Shown one piece after another: positions 8,518-24,350 of a stretch of DNA of 64,000 nt. A program made the position numbers and the translations under genes. The DNA comes from Methylotenera sp. (GTDB taxonomy: Bacteria; Pseudomonadota; Gammaproteobacteria; Burkholderiales; Methylophilaceae). Position 1 is the first letter of the stretch. Each line of letters opens with the position of its first letter. Below the pieces are notes generated by a model, which made no database searches, was not told the DNA's origin, and saw only the letters and a program-made list of their open reading frames with translations. Where the stretch lies: the NCBI GenBank assembly GCA_013141075.1, contig JABFRQ010000001.1:310001-374000 (forward strand), written 5' to 3'.

Positions 8518-9402
8518 ATGCCGCAATCAACTACCGCTGGCGCACGTTTTCGTGCTGCTTTAAAAACCGAAAAACCGCTACAAATCATCGGTGCAATCAA
8601 TGCCTACCACGCCATGCTCGCTACCCAAAGCGGCTTTAAAGCGCTTTATTTATCAGGCGGCGGCGTTGCGGCGGGTTCGCTGGGCTTGCCTGATTTAGGC
8701 ATTTCAACACTTGAAGATGTATTAATTGATGTGCGCCGCATTACCGATGCCGTAGATACGCCATTATTGGTAGATATTGATACTGGCTGGGGCGGCGCAT
8801 TTAACATTGCCCGCAGTGTAAAAAGTATTGCAAAAGCTGGCGCAGCAGCCGTGCATATTGAAGACCAAGTGTCAGCAAAACGTTGCGGCCACCGCCCAAA
8901 CAAAGCGATTGTGAGCTTAGAAGAAATGGTCGACCGCGTAAAAGCGGCTGTTGACGCAAAACCTTACGACGATTTTGTAGTAATGGCACGTACTGATGCC
9001 CTAGCTGTGGAAGGCTTACAATCAGCTATCGACCGCGCTTGCGCATGTGCTGAAGCAGGTGCAGACATGATTTTCCCAGAAGCGATTACCGAACTCAGCA
9101 TGTACAAACAATTTGCTGCAGCTGTAAAAGTGCCAGTGTTAGCCAACATTACTGAATTCGGTAGCACACCATTATTCACGGTTGACGAGCTTCGTACTGC
9201 AGATGTAAGCATGGTGCTATACCCACTTTCAGCCTTCCGCGCGATGAATCAAGCGGCGCTTACCGTTTATCAAGCCGTTAAAAATGATGGCACGCAAAAA
9301 AATGTAGTCGACATTATGCAAACCCGCATGGACTTATACGACCACCTTGGTTACCACGCTTTTGAACAAAAATTAGACGCTCTATTTAAAGGAGAAAAGT
9401 AG
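8518..9402 (+). CDS. prpB: 2-methylisocitrate lyase
   Basis: Splits 2-methylisocitrate to pyruvate and succinate, the last step of the methylcitrate cycle. The 294-residue length is normal. It is an isocitrate-lyase-superfamily barrel with the catalytic cysteine in KRCGHRPNK (Cys123), Mg-binding acids in [11 protein letters not shown] (Asp86/Asp88) and HIEDQ. The gene is 28 bp after the second lyase and 1 bp before prpC. The succinate product feeds the SDH encoded at the left end of the window. No sigma-54 PrpR regulator is adjacent, and the GntR gene takes that place. Confidence 0.96.
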   Translation: MPQSTTAGARFRAALKTEKPLQIIGAINAYHAMLATQSGFKALYLSGGGVAAGSLGLPDLGISTLEDVLIDVRRITDAVDTPLLVDIDTGWGGAFNIARSVKSIAKAGAAAVHIEDQVSAKRCGHRPNKAIVSLEEMVDRVKAAVDAKPYDDFVVMARTDALAVEGLQSAIDRACACAEAGADMIFPEAITELSMYKQFAAAVKVPVLANITEFGSTPLFTVDELRTADVSMVLYPLSAFRAMNQAALTVYQAVKNDGTQKNVVDIMQTRMDLYDHLGYHAFEQKLDALFKGEK

Positions 9403-9403
9403 C

Positions 9404-10561
9404 ATGACTGCAACTACTCAAACGCCTGAAGCCCCTAAAAAGAAAAAAGGCGTAGCCCTTGCTGGCGTCACTGCTGGCTCTACTGCCATTTGTACGGTTG
9501 GCCACACAGGTAACGATTTACATTATCGCGGTTACGACATTATTGAGTTGGCCAAATACGCAACGTTTGAAGAAGTGGCGTATTTGCTGATTCATGGCGA
9601 ATTACCAACAGCAGATGAATTAACTGCCTACCATGCGCGTTTAAAAAAATTGCGTGGCTTACCTAGCGCATTAAAAGAAGTATTAGAGCGCATTCCAAAA
9701 TCAGCACACCCAATGGACGTAATGCGCACTGCATGCGCCATGCTTGGCACCTTAGAGCCAGAAGCAACAGACCGTAACGTGCACGATGCAAAAAAACTGG
9801 GCGACCGCCTTATCGCGTGCTTTAGCGATGTTTTGCTCTATTGGTATCACTTTAGCCACAACAACAAACGCATTGATGTGGAATCAGACGAAGATTCAAT
9901 TGCTGCCCATTTTTTACATTTGTTGCACGGTAAAAAACCTTCAGCCTTGCATATTGCAGCAATGAACACATCTCTAGTACTTTACGCCGAGCATGAATTT
10001 AATGCTAGTACGTTTACCGCCCGCGTGATTGCTGGCACCTTGTCTGACATGTATAGCTGCATTACAGGTGCAATTGGTGCACTTCGTGGCGCAAAACACG
10101 GTGGCGCAAATGAAGCGGCGATGGAAATCATCGAACGCTATAAAAATGCTGATGAAGCAGAAGCGGACATTTTAGAACGCATGGCGCGCAAAGAAATTAT
10201 CATTGGTTTTGGCCACCCCGTTTACACAATTGCCGACCCAAGAAACGAGTCAATTAAAGAAGTTAGCCGCAAATTATGTGCAGATGCTGGCAATATGACA
10301 CTTTTTGAAGTATCAGCGCGCATTGAAGAAGTAATGTGGCGCGAGAAAAAAATGTTCCCTAATCTCGATTGGTACAGCGCATCAAGCTACCACATGATGG
10401 GTATTCCTACAGGTATGTTCACGCCGATTTTTGTCATTTCACGTACAACAGGTTGGGTTGCGCATGTAATCGAGCAACGCATTGATAACAAAATAATTCG
10501 CCCAAATGCTGAGTACATTGGCCCAGATAATCGTGCTTATGTACCTTTGGATAAACGCTAA
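9404..10561 (+). CDS. prpC: 2-methylcitrate synthase
   Basis: Condenses propionyl-CoA with oxaloacetate to 2-methylcitrate. It is a 385-residue citrate-synthase-family protein with the catalytic triad candidates His232 (KHGGAN), His271 (GFGHPVY) and Asp322 (LDWYS). The compact length and the early [11 protein letters not shown] motif match PrpC rather than the longer type II GltA. The start ATG 9404 has AAAGGAG about 11 bp upstream. It is separated from prpD by a 77-bp gap holding a small inverted repeat (10571-10598). Confidence 0.95.
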   Translation: MTATTQTPEAPKKKKGVALAGVTAGSTAICTVGHTGNDLHYRGYDIIELAKYATFEEVAYLLIHGELPTADELTAYHARLKKLRGLPSALKEVLERIPKSAHPMDVMRTACAMLGTLEPEATDRNVHDAKKLGDRLIACFSDVLLYWYHFSHNNKRIDVESDEDSIAAHFLHLLHGKKPSALHIAAMNTSLVLYAEHEFNASTFTARVIAGTLSDMYSCITGAIGALRGAKHGGANEAAMEIIERYKNADEAEADILERMARKEIIIGFGHPVYTIADPRNESIKEVSRKLCADAGNMTLFEVSARIEEVMWREKKMFPNLDWYSASSYHMMGIPTGMFTPIFVISRTTGWVAHVIEQRIDNKIIRPNAEYIGPDNRAYVPLDKR

Positions 10562-10570
10562 ACCCTCACC

Positions 10571-10598
10571 CGTCATTCACGTACAAACGGGAATGACG
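10571..10598. repeat. GTCATT-type inverted repeat
   Basis: CGTCATTC (10571-10578) pairs with GAATGACG (10591-10598) around a 12-nt loop in the prpC-prpD gap. It is a short member of the dispersed GTCATT...AATGAC palindromes described elsewhere in this annotation. No T-run follows, so it is not a typical terminator. It may mark a processing or stability element. Confidence 0.6.
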
Positions 10599-10638
10599 AA
10601 GCTAAAAAATTAAACATTTATTGAAAGAAACTTAAACT

Positions 10639-12087
10639 ATGTCAGCCCACATCTCAAACGTTCGCCCCGCTCCAGACCAAGTCATTGTCGACATCGCCAA
10701 TTACGTAGCTGATTACGAAATCAAATCTGACGAAGCATTCGACACCGCTCGCAATTGCTTGATGGATACATTAGGTTGCGGTTTTGAAGCTTTAGACTAC
10801 CCGGCTTGCACCAAATTACTAGGCCCAGTGATTGCTGGCACAGTCGTGCCAAATGGCGCAAAAGTGCCAGGCACTTCATTTCAATTAGACCCAATTTTAG
10901 CCGCGTTCAACATCGGCGCGATGATTCGCTGGCTCGATTTTAACGACACTTGGTTGGCCGCAGAATGGGGTCACCCATCGGACAACTTAGGTGGCATTTT
11001 AGCAGTTGCAGATTACATTTCACGTAAAAATGTAGCGGAAGGCAAAGCGGCACTCACGATTAAAGACGTGCTCACCGCCATGATTAAAGCGCATGAAATT
11101 CAAGGCGTATTAGCATTAGAAAATAGCTTTAACCGCGTAGGTTTAGACCACGTAATTTTAGTGAAAATCGCTTCAACAGCGGTGGTGACAAAATTACTAG
11201 GTGGAAATAAAGAAGACATCATCAATGCAGTTTCTAACGCATTTGTAGATGGTCAAAGTTTGCGTACTTATCGACACTCACCAAACACAGGCTCACGTAA
11301 ATCATGGGCAGCGGGTGATGCAACAAGCCGTGCAGTACGTTTAGCGTGGATGACCATGCAAGGTGAAATGGGCTACCCATCAGCACTAACCGCCAAAACA
11401 TGGGGCTTTTATGATGTGCTATTTAAAGGTAATGCGTTTAAATTCCAACGTAGCTATGGTTCATATGTAATGGAACAAGTGCTGTTCAAAATCTCATTCC
11501 CAGCTGAATTCCATGCGCAAACTGCAGTGGAATGTGCAATTCAGTTACATGCGCAAGTGGGCAAAGAAATTCAAACACTAGAGCAAATTGCGCAAATTGA
11601 TAAAATCGTCATTACAACGCATGAGTCTGCCATCCGTATTATCGACAAAACTGGCCCGTTAGATAACCCAGCCGACCGTGACCACTGTATTCAATATATG
11701 TCTGCTATTGGCTTGTTAAAAGGCAACTTAACCGCGCAAGATTATGAAGATGCGGCAGCGGCTGACCCACGCATAGATGCGATTCGCGCAAAAATGACTT
11801 GTGTGGAAAAAGCGCAATACACCACTGATTACCACGACCCAGAAAAACGCTCTATTGCTAACGCGATTCAAGTGTTCTTCAAAGATGGCACAAGCTCAGA
11901 CAACATCGCTGTTGAATATCCAATCGGCCACCGCCGTCGTCGCGGTCAAGGCATCCCAGAACTTGTGAAGAAATTCCAAGTGAATCTAGCGCGCCGTTTT
12001 GATGCTAAAAAACAAGCGGATATTTTAGCGCTTTGTTTAGACCAAGCTAAGTTAGAAGTAACGCCTGTGAAGAAGCAACGCCTGTGA
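10639..12087 (+). CDS. prpD: 2-methylcitrate dehydratase (MmgE/PrpD family)
   Basis: Dehydrates 2-methylcitrate to 2-methyl-cis-aconitate. The 482-residue length is normal, with the PrpD signatures [19 protein letters not shown] and [15 protein letters not shown] in the first 130 residues and [14 protein letters not shown] in the middle. It closes the cluster and is followed by a strong terminator. No acnD/prpF pair is present, so hydration to 2-methylisocitrate would depend on an aconitase encoded elsewhere (inference). Confidence 0.96.
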   Translation: MSAHISNVRPAPDQVIVDIANYVADYEIKSDEAFDTARNCLMDTLGCGFEALDYPACTKLLGPVIAGTVVPNGAKVPGTSFQLDPILAAFNIGAMIRWLDFNDTWLAAEWGHPSDNLGGILAVADYISRKNVAEGKAALTIKDVLTAMIKAHEIQGVLALENSFNRVGLDHVILVKIASTAVVTKLLGGNKEDIINAVSNAFVDGQSLRTYRHSPNTGSRKSWAAGDATSRAVRLAWMTMQGEMGYPSALTAKTWGFYDVLFKGNAFKFQRSYGSYVMEQVLFKISFPAEFHAQTAVECAIQLHAQVGKEIQTLEQIAQIDKIVITTHESAIRIIDKTGPLDNPADRDHCIQYMSAIGLLKGNLTAQDYEDAAAADPRIDAIRAKMTCVEKAQYTTDYHDPEKRSIANAIQVFFKDGTSSDNIAVEYPIGHRRRRGQGIPELVKKFQVNLARRFDAKKQADILALCLDQAKLEVTPVKKQRL

Positions 12088-12137
12088 ATGTGTTTGTAGA
12101 TATGTTAGTAGCTTAATTAGCCCCAAATGACAAAAAT

Positions 12138-12190
12138 AGATGCCCTGCAAGCCAATATCCATGCGGCTCGCAGGGCATCTTTTTATTTTT
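12138..12190 (+). terminator. Rho-independent terminator after prpD
   Basis: An 11-bp perfect stem, AGATGCCCTGC at 12138-12148 with GCAGGGCATCT at 12170-12180, is followed by TTTTTATTTTT. It ends the lyase-mch-lyase-prpBCD transcript. The remaining 160 bp before purB hold an imperfect AGCGTGTAGCCC/GGACTACGCT pair and presumably the purB promoter. Confidence 0.9.
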
Positions 12191-12319
12191 ATAGCGTGTA
12201 GCCCGTAAGCATTGCGGTGAAACAGTTAATTTAAACGCGAAATTAACCCTATATTGCATAAGGACTACGCTGGCTCTTTGAATTGCAACGCGTGTTCAAC
12301 AAAATTTAAGGTAAAATAG

Positions 12320-13720
<1,401 letters not shown>

Positions 13721-13724
13721 CATT

Positions 13725-15472
13725 GTGCTGAATAGACGGCTTTTTATAGGCGTTATTCTGCTGTTCTTCGCTTGTTTTTCCCAAGCGGGTGAAACCTTAT
13801 ATCAAGTTGAGATTTCAGCACCTGCACCCATGGACGAGTTGCTGAAAAAACACCTGCAAATGATTAAATGGCGCGATAATCCGCGCATGAACCCCGCAGA
13901 ATGGCAGCGCTTATTTAGCGTTGCACCGCAAGACTTTAAAAACTTGCTGTCGACTGAAGGTTATTTTTCACCCATTATCACTTCAACGTTAGATAAAACT
14001 AATGGCAGCTTAACCGCCAAATTTAGTGTAGACCTCGGCGCACCAGCTTCTATCAATAAGGTTGAGCTTAAATTCAATGGCGATATAATCGAGCCAGCGC
14101 AAGACCAAGCTAGCCACATTTCTAAACTACGCCAAGAATGGTTTCTCACAGAAGGCGCTATTTTTCGTCAAGATGATTGGGCAGCCGCCAAGCGTAAGTT
14201 GCTTAATAGCTTGTTGGTAGAGCGCTTCCCAAATGCGACTATTACTGAAAGCAAAGCCGAGGTGAATTTAGAAACACACACTGTAGCGCTTACGGTAGCG
14301 GTAGATAGCGGCGCAGCAATTCAATTTGGCACACTCAATATCGTGGGTTTAGAACGCTATAAACCACGCATAGTTGAAAACTTAAACCCAATTAAACCTG
14401 GCGCGGTTTACAGCCAAACTGATTTACTTACATTTCAAACGCGCTTGCAAGAAAGCGGCTATTTTCGTAGTGTTGAAGTGACTGCCGATACTAAATCTGC
14501 CAATGCAGATGGTGCTAACATCGCGCCGATTAAAGTCACCGTAGAAGAAAATAAAAGCATCAAAATGGGCGTGGGCGTGGGTTACAGCACCAACACTGGC
14601 GCACGTACGCAACTTACTTATGATGATTTAGATTTGCTTAACCGCGGCTGGCGGCTTACTAGCAGCCTAAAAATTGAAGAGAAAGCACAATATCTTGGCG
14701 GGCAAATTCAGTTGCCAATCACAAGAAAAGGCTATAGAGATAGTGTAAATGGCAGCCTAACACGCACAGCGATTGAAGGCCAAACGCTGACTTCAAGCCA
14801 AGTGGGGATGAAGCGCACTTGGGGCCCGCGCAAACGTGAGCAGTATGTTGGCGCGAATTATTTAGTTGAGCAGCAAGATGTGGACGGCGGCGCTACCACG
14901 ACTAAAAAAGTCGGTACGCTTAACTATGGCATTACCTTGCGGCACACCGATAACGACCTTGCGCCCACAAAGGGCTATTTGTTTAATGCACAATTTGCAG
15001 CCGCACCGCTTGAAACGCTCTCTAACAGCAGTTTTTTACACAGCTACACCAAAGCTCAAGCTTATTACCCTATTACCAGCAGCACGCAGCTCATTGCCCG
15101 CGCTGAATTAGGCATAGTCAATGGCAAAAATGGTGCGCCTGAAGCATTTCTATTTCGCGCTGGCGGCGACCAATCTGTGCGTGGTTACGCCTTTCAAAGC
15201 TTAGGCGTGACTGAAGGTCTTGCGACTGTTGGCGGCAAATATTTAGCCACAGGCAGCGTTGAAGTGGTGCAATGGCTTACCGCACAATGGGGCGGCGCAG
15301 CTTTTGTAGACCTTGGTAACGCCGCTAACAGCTTTAAAGATTTGCAACCTGTGTATGGCTATGGCCTAGGCGTACGCTGGCGCAGTCCGTTAGGCCCAAT
15401 CGGTGCGGATATTGCCTATGGACAAGCCACCGACAAATACCGATTGCACTTTAATATAGGTATTGCATTTTG

Positions 15473-15473
<1 letters not shown>
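13725..15473 (+). CDS. tamA: TamA, outer-membrane translocation and assembly module protein
   Basis: A BamA/Omp85-family outer-membrane barrel that works with TamB in outer-membrane protein and lipid homeostasis. It has an N-terminal signal peptide (NRRLFIGVILLFFACFSQA), POTRA-type repeats to about residue 275, then a 16-strand-type barrel ending in the aromatic GIAF. GTG at 13725, four bases after the purB stop, puts the signal peptide at the very N-terminus. An upstream in-frame TTG at 13686 would overlap purB by 35 bp and add 13 basic residues, and I consider it less likely. The stop overlaps tamB by one base. Confidence 0.92.
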
Positions 15474-19355
<3,882 letters not shown>

Positions 19356-19440
19356 TATAGGAATGAATAACAGTATGGAAATGAATATCGACGCGTTAAG
19401 TGAATAAAATCAATGCTCTAAAATTTATTAAGTGAACAAT

Positions 19441-20160
19441 ATGACCCTAGCAAAAGAAGCCTTACAATTTTTACGCACCACGCAAAGTGGCGTGCTTTCT
19501 ACTTTTTCAGCCAAGTTTGTTGGCTATCCATTTGGCTCAGTTGCGCCTTTTATTTTAGACCACGGCGGCCAGCCGATTATTTTAATCAGCACCATTGCTG
19601 AACACACGCAAAATATTATAGCCAACCCAAAAGTTTCATTATTGGTGTTTGCTGGCGCAGATGACTTGCAAGCCAACGCCCGCCTCACTTTAATTGGCGA
19701 AGCCGTTCAAATTGATAAAGAAGATAGTCATTTACGCGCCCGTTATTTACGCTATTTTCCGCAAGCGGAAAGTTATTTTGATATGCACGATTTTAGCTTT
19801 TACCGCATTCAAATCGCCCAAGTGCGCTACATTGCGGGCTTTGGCAAAATGGGTTGGGCATCAGACAGTGATTTTAAAAATACCAATGATGAGTCGCAAA
19901 TAGCAGAGCAAGAATCCGCGATTATCGACCACATGAACACAGACCACGTGCATAGCTTAATTGCCTATAGCAAGCATTTTTATGGTGTAGATGCCACACA
20001 CGCGCAAATGCTGGGCATTGATAGCGATGGTTTTGATGCAAAAGTTGAAACAAACAATCAGCAGAAAATATTACGCTTCAATTTTGAGCAGCCTATTCAC
20101 GATGCTGAATCTGCTAGAGCTGCGCTTGTAGCCATGTCTAAAGCATCACGTCATGAGTAA
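19441..20160 (+). CDS. HugZ-like FMN-binding split-barrel protein with DUF2470 domain
   Basis: A 239-residue protein with an N-terminal pyridoxamine-phosphate-oxidase-like split barrel (GVLSTFSAKFVGYPFGSVAP at the start) and a C-terminal DUF2470 domain (IIDHMNTDHVHSLIAYSKHF, GIDSDGFDAKV). Proteins of this architecture include haem-utilisation and haem-degrading HugZ relatives, and the histidines of DHMNTDH are typical. ATG 19441 is chosen. An in-frame GTG at 19432 adds three residues. It overlaps the next gene by 8 bp. Function beyond flavin or haem binding is not readable. Confidence 0.85.
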   Translation: MTLAKEALQFLRTTQSGVLSTFSAKFVGYPFGSVAPFILDHGGQPIILISTIAEHTQNIIANPKVSLLVFAGADDLQANARLTLIGEAVQIDKEDSHLRARYLRYFPQAESYFDMHDFSFYRIQIAQVRYIAGFGKMGWASDSDFKNTNDESQIAEQESAIIDHMNTDHVHSLIAYSKHFYGVDATHAQMLGIDSDGFDAKVETNNQQKILRFNFEQPIHDAESARAALVAMSKASRHE

Positions 20161-20491
20161 ATATTTGCGACTAGGCGCGAGTGTCAGCCTCATCGCGCTC
20201 ATCTTTTTATGTTTAGCTTGGGAAACGGTTTTAGCACCATTAAAACCTAGCGGTAGCATGCTTATGCTAAAAACTTTGCCGCTATTATTACCATTGCTCG
20301 GCATTTTGCACGGTAAACGTTACACCTACCAATGGGCAAGTTTATTTGTATTGTTTTACTTTACCGAAGGCGTAGTTCGGGCTTGGTCTGATGTGGGCTT
20401 ATCGGCCAAATTGGCTTTGATTGAAGTGGTGCTAACGGTGATATTCTTCGGCTGTGCCATCTATTATGCAAAGCTTACGCGCGCAAAATAA
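20153..20491 (+). CDS. DUF2069-family small membrane protein
   Basis: A 112-residue protein with four predicted hydrophobic segments, including SVSLIALIFLCLAWETVLAP, LPLLLPLLGIL, YQWASLFVLFYFTEGVVRAW and LTVIFFGCAIYYAKL. FYFTEGVVRAWSD is the region I associate with DUF2069. The ATG lies inside the end of the preceding gene. No biochemical role is known to me. Confidence 0.78.
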   Translation: MSKYLRLGASVSLIALIFLCLAWETVLAPLKPSGSMLMLKTLPLLLPLLGILHGKRYTYQWASLFVLFYFTEGVVRAWSDVGLSAKLALIEVVLTVIFFGCAIYYAKLTRAK

Positions 20492-20509
20492 ATGCTATAA
20501 AAACGCTCG

Positions 20510-20559
20510 AGCAAAAAATAATGCTCTGCGAGCCTGTATTTACAAGGCTTCCAGAGCAT
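20510..20559 (-). terminator. Terminator for the minus-strand GlcD-like gene
   Basis: ATGCTCTG (20521-20528) pairs with CAGAGCAT (20552-20559), with a partly paired AGCCTGTA/TACAAGGCT interior. Read on the minus strand the hairpin is followed by TATTTTTTGC, so it suits termination of the leftward gene ending at 20592. The opposing small membrane-protein gene ends 30 bp away. Confidence 0.65.
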
Positions 20560-20591
20560 CGATAAAGAGTATAGGTTAAAATTAGCTAAAA

Positions 20592-21956
20592 TTACGGGAA
20601 TAACTTACCTGGGTTCAGAATATAATTCGGGTCAAACGTCAGCTTTAGCGCCTTCATTAAATTCATCGTAACTTCATCAATCTCGCGCGGTACAAAAGCG
20701 CGTTTAGCAATGCCCACGCCATGCTCGCCAGAGAGCGTGCCTTGTAGTGAAAGAACCAAACTAAACACTTCATCTAAGCACTCATACGCACGCTTCATTT
20801 CATCGGCATTATCGGGGTTTACCAGCAAATTGACATGAATATTACCATTGCCCGCGTGACCAAAATTCACATTGCTGATTTGATATTGCGCGGCTAGCTT
20901 TTCTAAACCTGTGAGTAATTCTGGTAAATGTGAAACTGGCACGGCAATATCTTCATTGATTTTTTTCGGCGCAATATCTTTGAGTAATGGCGACAATGCT
21001 TTACGCGCCGCCCATAGCGCTTTGGTGTCATGCGCGGGCTTAGCTTCAATTAAGCCATCCACTTGGCAAGCCAATAAAATGGCCTCGGTAGCCTCAATAA
21101 TCTCTTGTTGCGCACCATCCACTTCTATCATCAAGTAGGCTTTGGCGTTTTCTGGCAATAAATTTTTATGCCTGCCGCGAATTAAATTCAACGCGCCATT
21201 ATCTAAAAACTCTAACGCGCTTGGCGTGTAAGGCTGCGCCATAATCGCGGCAATCGCTTTTGCGCAACTATAAGTATCTACAAATTCAGCGGTAATGCCG
21301 CCAGTGTGTTTGGGTATTGGCGTGAGTTTTAGCGTGGCTTCTACAATCACCGCAAGCGTACCTTCAGAGCCAACCAACAGCCTAGTTAAATCATAGCCCA
21401 CCACGCCTTTGCTGGTGTAGCAGCCTGTTTTAATAATGTCGCCATTGCCAGTTACGGCTTTTAAACCAAGTACATGGTCACGCGCTACGCCGTATTTCAC
21501 CGCATGCGGTCCTGCGGCACAAGTGGCCAAATTGCCGCCCACACTGCAATACGCCGCACTAGAAGGGTCTGGCGGCCAAAAGAAACCTACGGATTTTATT
21601 GCATCTTGCAGTTCTTGGTTTAATACCCCGGGCTCAATAATCGCCATACGGTTATCTGGGTCAACACTAATAATTTTAGTCATGCGCTCAAGTGATAACA
21701 CCACACCGCCCGCCTCAGGTACGCTGCCGCCCGCCGTACCCGTGCCGCGCCCACGCGGCACAACTGGTACTTTATGTAAGTTGCAAAGCTTAATCACCGC
21801 TTGTACTTCTTCAGCAGTTAGCGGAAAAACTACTGCAACTGGCGTATGAAAAATTCTTGAATTATCGTAGGCGTAAGCGTAACAATCCACAGGATCGGTG
21901 AAAACCCTGTCTTGTGGAAATAGTTTTTGTAAATTGACTAAAAAGTCAGTGTGCAT
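20592..21956 (-). CDS. FAD-linked oxidase, glycolate oxidase GlcD / D-lactate dehydrogenase-like
   Basis: A 454-residue PCMH-type FAD protein. The FAD-binding domain holds VVPRGRGTGTAGGSVPE (about residues 58-74), PDPSSAAYCSVGGNLATCAAG and LLVGSEGTLAVI. The C-terminal domain has NVNFGHAGNGNIHVNLL and SGEHGVGIAKR, as in GlcD and D-lactate dehydrogenases. It oxidises a 2-hydroxyacid such as glycolate or D-lactate. No glcE/glcF subunits are nearby, so a stand-alone D-2-hydroxyacid dehydrogenase is as likely as a glycolate oxidase subunit. It ends a minus-strand unit 6 bp after lpdA. Confidence 0.85.
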   Translation of the reverse strand: MHTDFLVNLQKLFPQDRVFTDPVDCYAYAYDNSRIFHTPVAVVFPLTAEEVQAVIKLCNLHKVPVVPRGRGTGTAGGSVPEAGGVVLSLERMTKIISVDPDNRMAIIEPGVLNQELQDAIKSVGFFWPPDPSSAAYCSVGGNLATCAAGPHAVKYGVARDHVLGLKAVTGNGDIIKTGCYTSKGVVGYDLTRLLVGSEGTLAVIVEATLKLTPIPKHTGGITAEFVDTYSCAKAIAAIMAQPYTPSALEFLDNGALNLIRGRHKNLLPENAKAYLMIEVDGAQQEIIEATEAILLACQVDGLIEAKPAHDTKALWAARKALSPLLKDIAPKKINEDIAVPVSHLPELLTGLEKLAAQYQISNVNFGHAGNGNIHVNLLVNPDNADEMKRAYECLDEVFSLVLSLQGTLSGEHGVGIAKRAFVPREIDEVTMNLMKALKLTFDPNYILNPGKLFP

Positions 21957-21962
21957 AAAGAC

Positions 21963-23744
21963 TTAACGCTTTTTGATATATAAGTCCGTGATAGTACCTT
22001 CTTTCATCTCGGCTGCGAAGCACACTGTTTCAGATAAAGTGGGGTGTGCATGAATAGTTAAGCCTAAATCGTGTGCATCGGCGCCCATTTCAATGGCTAG
22101 CACGGCTTCAGCCAACAGCTCACCCGCATTAACGCCAACAATGCCTGCACCAATCAAGCGGTGTGTGGCTTTATCAAAAATCAATTTGGTTGAGCCTTCA
22201 GTGCGTCCGACTGAAATTGCGCGCCCACTAGCCGCCCATGGAAAGCTGGCTTTTTCAATTTCAATACCTTTGGCTTTGGCTTCAATTTCAGTAATGCCAG
22301 CCCATGCAATTTCAGGGTCTGTATAAGCCACTGATGGAATTGCAATAGCTTGAAATTCAACTTTATGACCCGCAATCACTTCAGCCGCCACTTTGGCTTC
22401 ATGCGTAGCTTTGTGCGCTAACATGGGTTGGCCAACGATATCGCCAATCGCAAAAATATGGTTTACATTCGTACGTTGTTGCTTATCTACATTGATAAAG
22501 CCCCACTCATTTACCGCCACGCCTGCTTTTTCTGCACCTATATTTTTGCCATTCGGTTTGCGGCCAATTGACACTAACACACGTTCATATACTTGTGGTT
22601 GTGCGGCTGCAGCTGGTGCATCTGCACCTTCAAACCACACATGAATGCCATCTGCTTTGGCTTCCATTTTGCTGACTTTGGTTGAGAGCATGATTTTTTC
22701 AAAGCGTTTTTCCATGCGTTTTTGCAACGGGCGTACTAAGTCGCGGTCGCAACCTTGAATCAATCCGTCAGTAAATTCAACCACACTCACTTTGGTGCCT
22801 AGTGCGTCATAAACCGTACCCATTTCTAGACCAATAATGCCACCGCCAATCACCAACATGCGCTTTGGAATATCTGCCAAGGCTAACGCACCCGTAGAAT
22901 CCATAATACGTGCATCATCTGGTGCGTTTGGAAATTTAGTCGCTTGTGAGCCTGCCGCGATAATTGCATTTTCAAAGCCGATTGTGATTACTTTATCATC
23001 GGCTGCCTTGACGGCAATTTGATGGGCTCCTGTAAACTGCCCCACACCTTGCACCACGGTAACATTGCGTTGTTTAGCCATCGCCGCTAAGCCACCGGTC
23101 AACTTGCCAACCACATCATTGGCTTTCCAATTGCGTAATTGTTCAAGGTCAATATTCGGCGCACTAAAACTGATACCATGATGCGCGGTTTCTTCAGCTT
23201 CAGTAATCACTTTTGCGGAGTGCAATAAGGCTTTTGATGGAATACAACCGACATTTAAGCACACGCCGCCTAAAGTTGAGTAGCGCTCAATGAGCACAAC
23301 TTTTTTACCTAAATCTGCTGCGCGAAAAGCTGCTGTATAACCACCAGGGCCCGAGCCTAAAACGACCACTTCAGCTTGAATGTCAGATTGTGGAATTGCT
23401 TGCGATACGGGTGCAGACATAGGCGCTGTCACAGGTGCGGCAATTGGCGTAGCAGCTTGCGGAGCTTTATAAACTGATGCCGCCTGTGCAGGCGCACTTG
23501 CAGCTGCCGCTTCAACCAATAATAGCAAGCTACCTTTAGCAACTTTATCACCCACTTTAACTTTGAGCTCTTTAACCGTACCAGCTATTGATGATGGAAT
23601 ATCCATTGACGCTTTATCAGATTCCACCGTAATCAGTGAATCCTCTTTAGCGATGGTGTCACCCACTTTAACAAGCACTTCAATGACATCAACGCTATCA
23701 AAATTACCAATATCAGGCACTAAAACTTCTACTAAATTGCTCAT
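21963..23744 (-). CDS. lpdA: Dihydrolipoyl dehydrogenase (E3) with N-terminal lipoyl domain
   Basis: Re-oxidises dihydrolipoyl groups of the pyruvate dehydrogenase complex with NAD+. At 593 residues it is longer than plain E3 because of an N-terminal lipoyl domain (lysine in [10 protein letters not shown], about residues 40-50) and an Ala/Pro-rich linker, an arrangement known from some betaproteobacterial PDH complexes. The E3 part has [17 protein letters not shown], the redox disulfide in [13 protein letters not shown] and the active-site HAHPTLSE. It is separated from aceF by an opposing small gene and a terminator, so it is probably transcribed apart from aceEF. Confidence 0.96.
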   Translation of the reverse strand: MSNLVEVLVPDIGNFDSVDVIEVLVKVGDTIAKEDSLITVESDKASMDIPSSIAGTVKELKVKVGDKVAKGSLLLLVEAAAASAPAQAASVYKAPQAATPIAAPVTAPMSAPVSQAIPQSDIQAEVVVLGSGPGGYTAAFRAADLGKKVVLIERYSTLGGVCLNVGCIPSKALLHSAKVITEAEETAHHGISFSAPNIDLEQLRNWKANDVVGKLTGGLAAMAKQRNVTVVQGVGQFTGAHQIAVKAADDKVITIGFENAIIAAGSQATKFPNAPDDARIMDSTGALALADIPKRMLVIGGGIIGLEMGTVYDALGTKVSVVEFTDGLIQGCDRDLVRPLQKRMEKRFEKIMLSTKVSKMEAKADGIHVWFEGADAPAAAAQPQVYERVLVSIGRKPNGKNIGAEKAGVAVNEWGFINVDKQQRTNVNHIFAIGDIVGQPMLAHKATHEAKVAAEVIAGHKVEFQAIAIPSVAYTDPEIAWAGITEIEAKAKGIEIEKASFPWAASGRAISVGRTEGSTKLIFDKATHRLIGAGIVGVNAGELLAEAVLAIEMGADAHDLGLTIHAHPTLSETVCFAAEMKEGTITDLYIKKR

Positions 23745-23857
23745 GCTAACCCTTTAACCAAACTTAAATACACTGGCTCAATTTTATCATCAAATCTTGT
23801 GTTTTAACGCCATCAATCTTGTTATTCACTTCACGTCTAATGTCATAAAAAAACATG

Positions 23858-23880
23858 GTGTGTGAAAAAATCCCACACAC
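23858..23880. repeat. Inverted repeat upstream of an unrecognised gene
   Basis: GTGTGTG (23858-23864) and CACACAC (23874-23880) with a 9-bp spacer form an IR in the divergent gap between lpdA and the gene starting at 23935. It lies 54 bp before that start, where an operator could sit. No T-run follows. No regulator can be named. Confidence 0.45.
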
Positions 23881-23934
23881 ATTGTAAATTTGAGTTAAGA
23901 TAATGTTGTGTCATTACAGCTGGAGGAGCAAAAA

Positions 23935-24303
23935 ATGATTACTCAGGATCAAAAAGCAAGGTGGGAGCTATTTCAAATTTGCGTTAAAGATGAAAGTTTT
24001 ACGGTGCAAGATAATCTCGCTAAGAAAAAACGTGTTTACCACGTGCCGCATTTAATACATGCAGAACTTTTGCAGCAGAGTGTTTATATTTTTACCTCAG
24101 ACTCTAAAATAATGCAGTTAAACTTACAAACTGCAAGCAGGCAATTTTTATCGCCGCCGCAGCTTGAAAATTTAAAAAAAATTCAAAAAACACACAATAA
24201 GCTTCATGCTAAGAATAATTCCTCAAAAAAAGTTAAGCCAAATCTATCTAACTTGGTAAGCATGCCAAGGTTCGCATTTTCAAATACAGTCATCGCATAT
24301 TGA
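23935..24303 (+). CDS. Unrecognised 122-residue protein
   Basis: I do not recognise this family. ATG 23935 is fixed by the near-perfect Shine-Dalgarno GGAGGAG seven bases upstream, which argues for a real, well-translated gene. The protein is basic and has no signal peptide or membrane segment. Its N-terminal half (MITQDQKARWELFQICV) looks folded, and its C-terminal half is rich in Lys, Asn, Ser and Gln (KKIQKTHNKLHAKNNSSKKV). It sits alone on the plus strand, wedged between lpdA and aceF, which are both on the minus strand. A nucleic-acid-binding or polymer-associated role is possible on charge alone. Confidence 0.6.
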   Translation: MITQDQKARWELFQICVKDESFTVQDNLAKKKRVYHVPHLIHAELLQQSVYIFTSDSKIMQLNLQTASRQFLSPPQLENLKKIQKTHNKLHAKNNSSKKVKPNLSNLVSMPRFAFSNTVIAY

Positions 24304-24310
24304 ATACATA

Positions 24311-24350
24311 AAAAAATACATGCGGCGAGCATTGCTCGCGAGCATGTATT
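24311..24350 (-). terminator. Terminator of the aceE-aceF unit
   Basis: A long two-part stem: AATACATGC (24315-24323) with GCATGTATT (24342-24350), and inside it GCGAGC/GCTCGC around an ATT loop. On the minus strand the stem runs into TTTTTTATG, so it terminates transcription coming from aceF. On the plus strand it lies just after the 122-residue gene and may block read-through there too. Confidence 0.8.

Noticed and set aside
23745..23934. aceE, aceF and lpdA as one uninterrupted operon
   Set aside because: A gene on the opposite strand and a terminator at 24311-24350 stand between aceF and lpdA.
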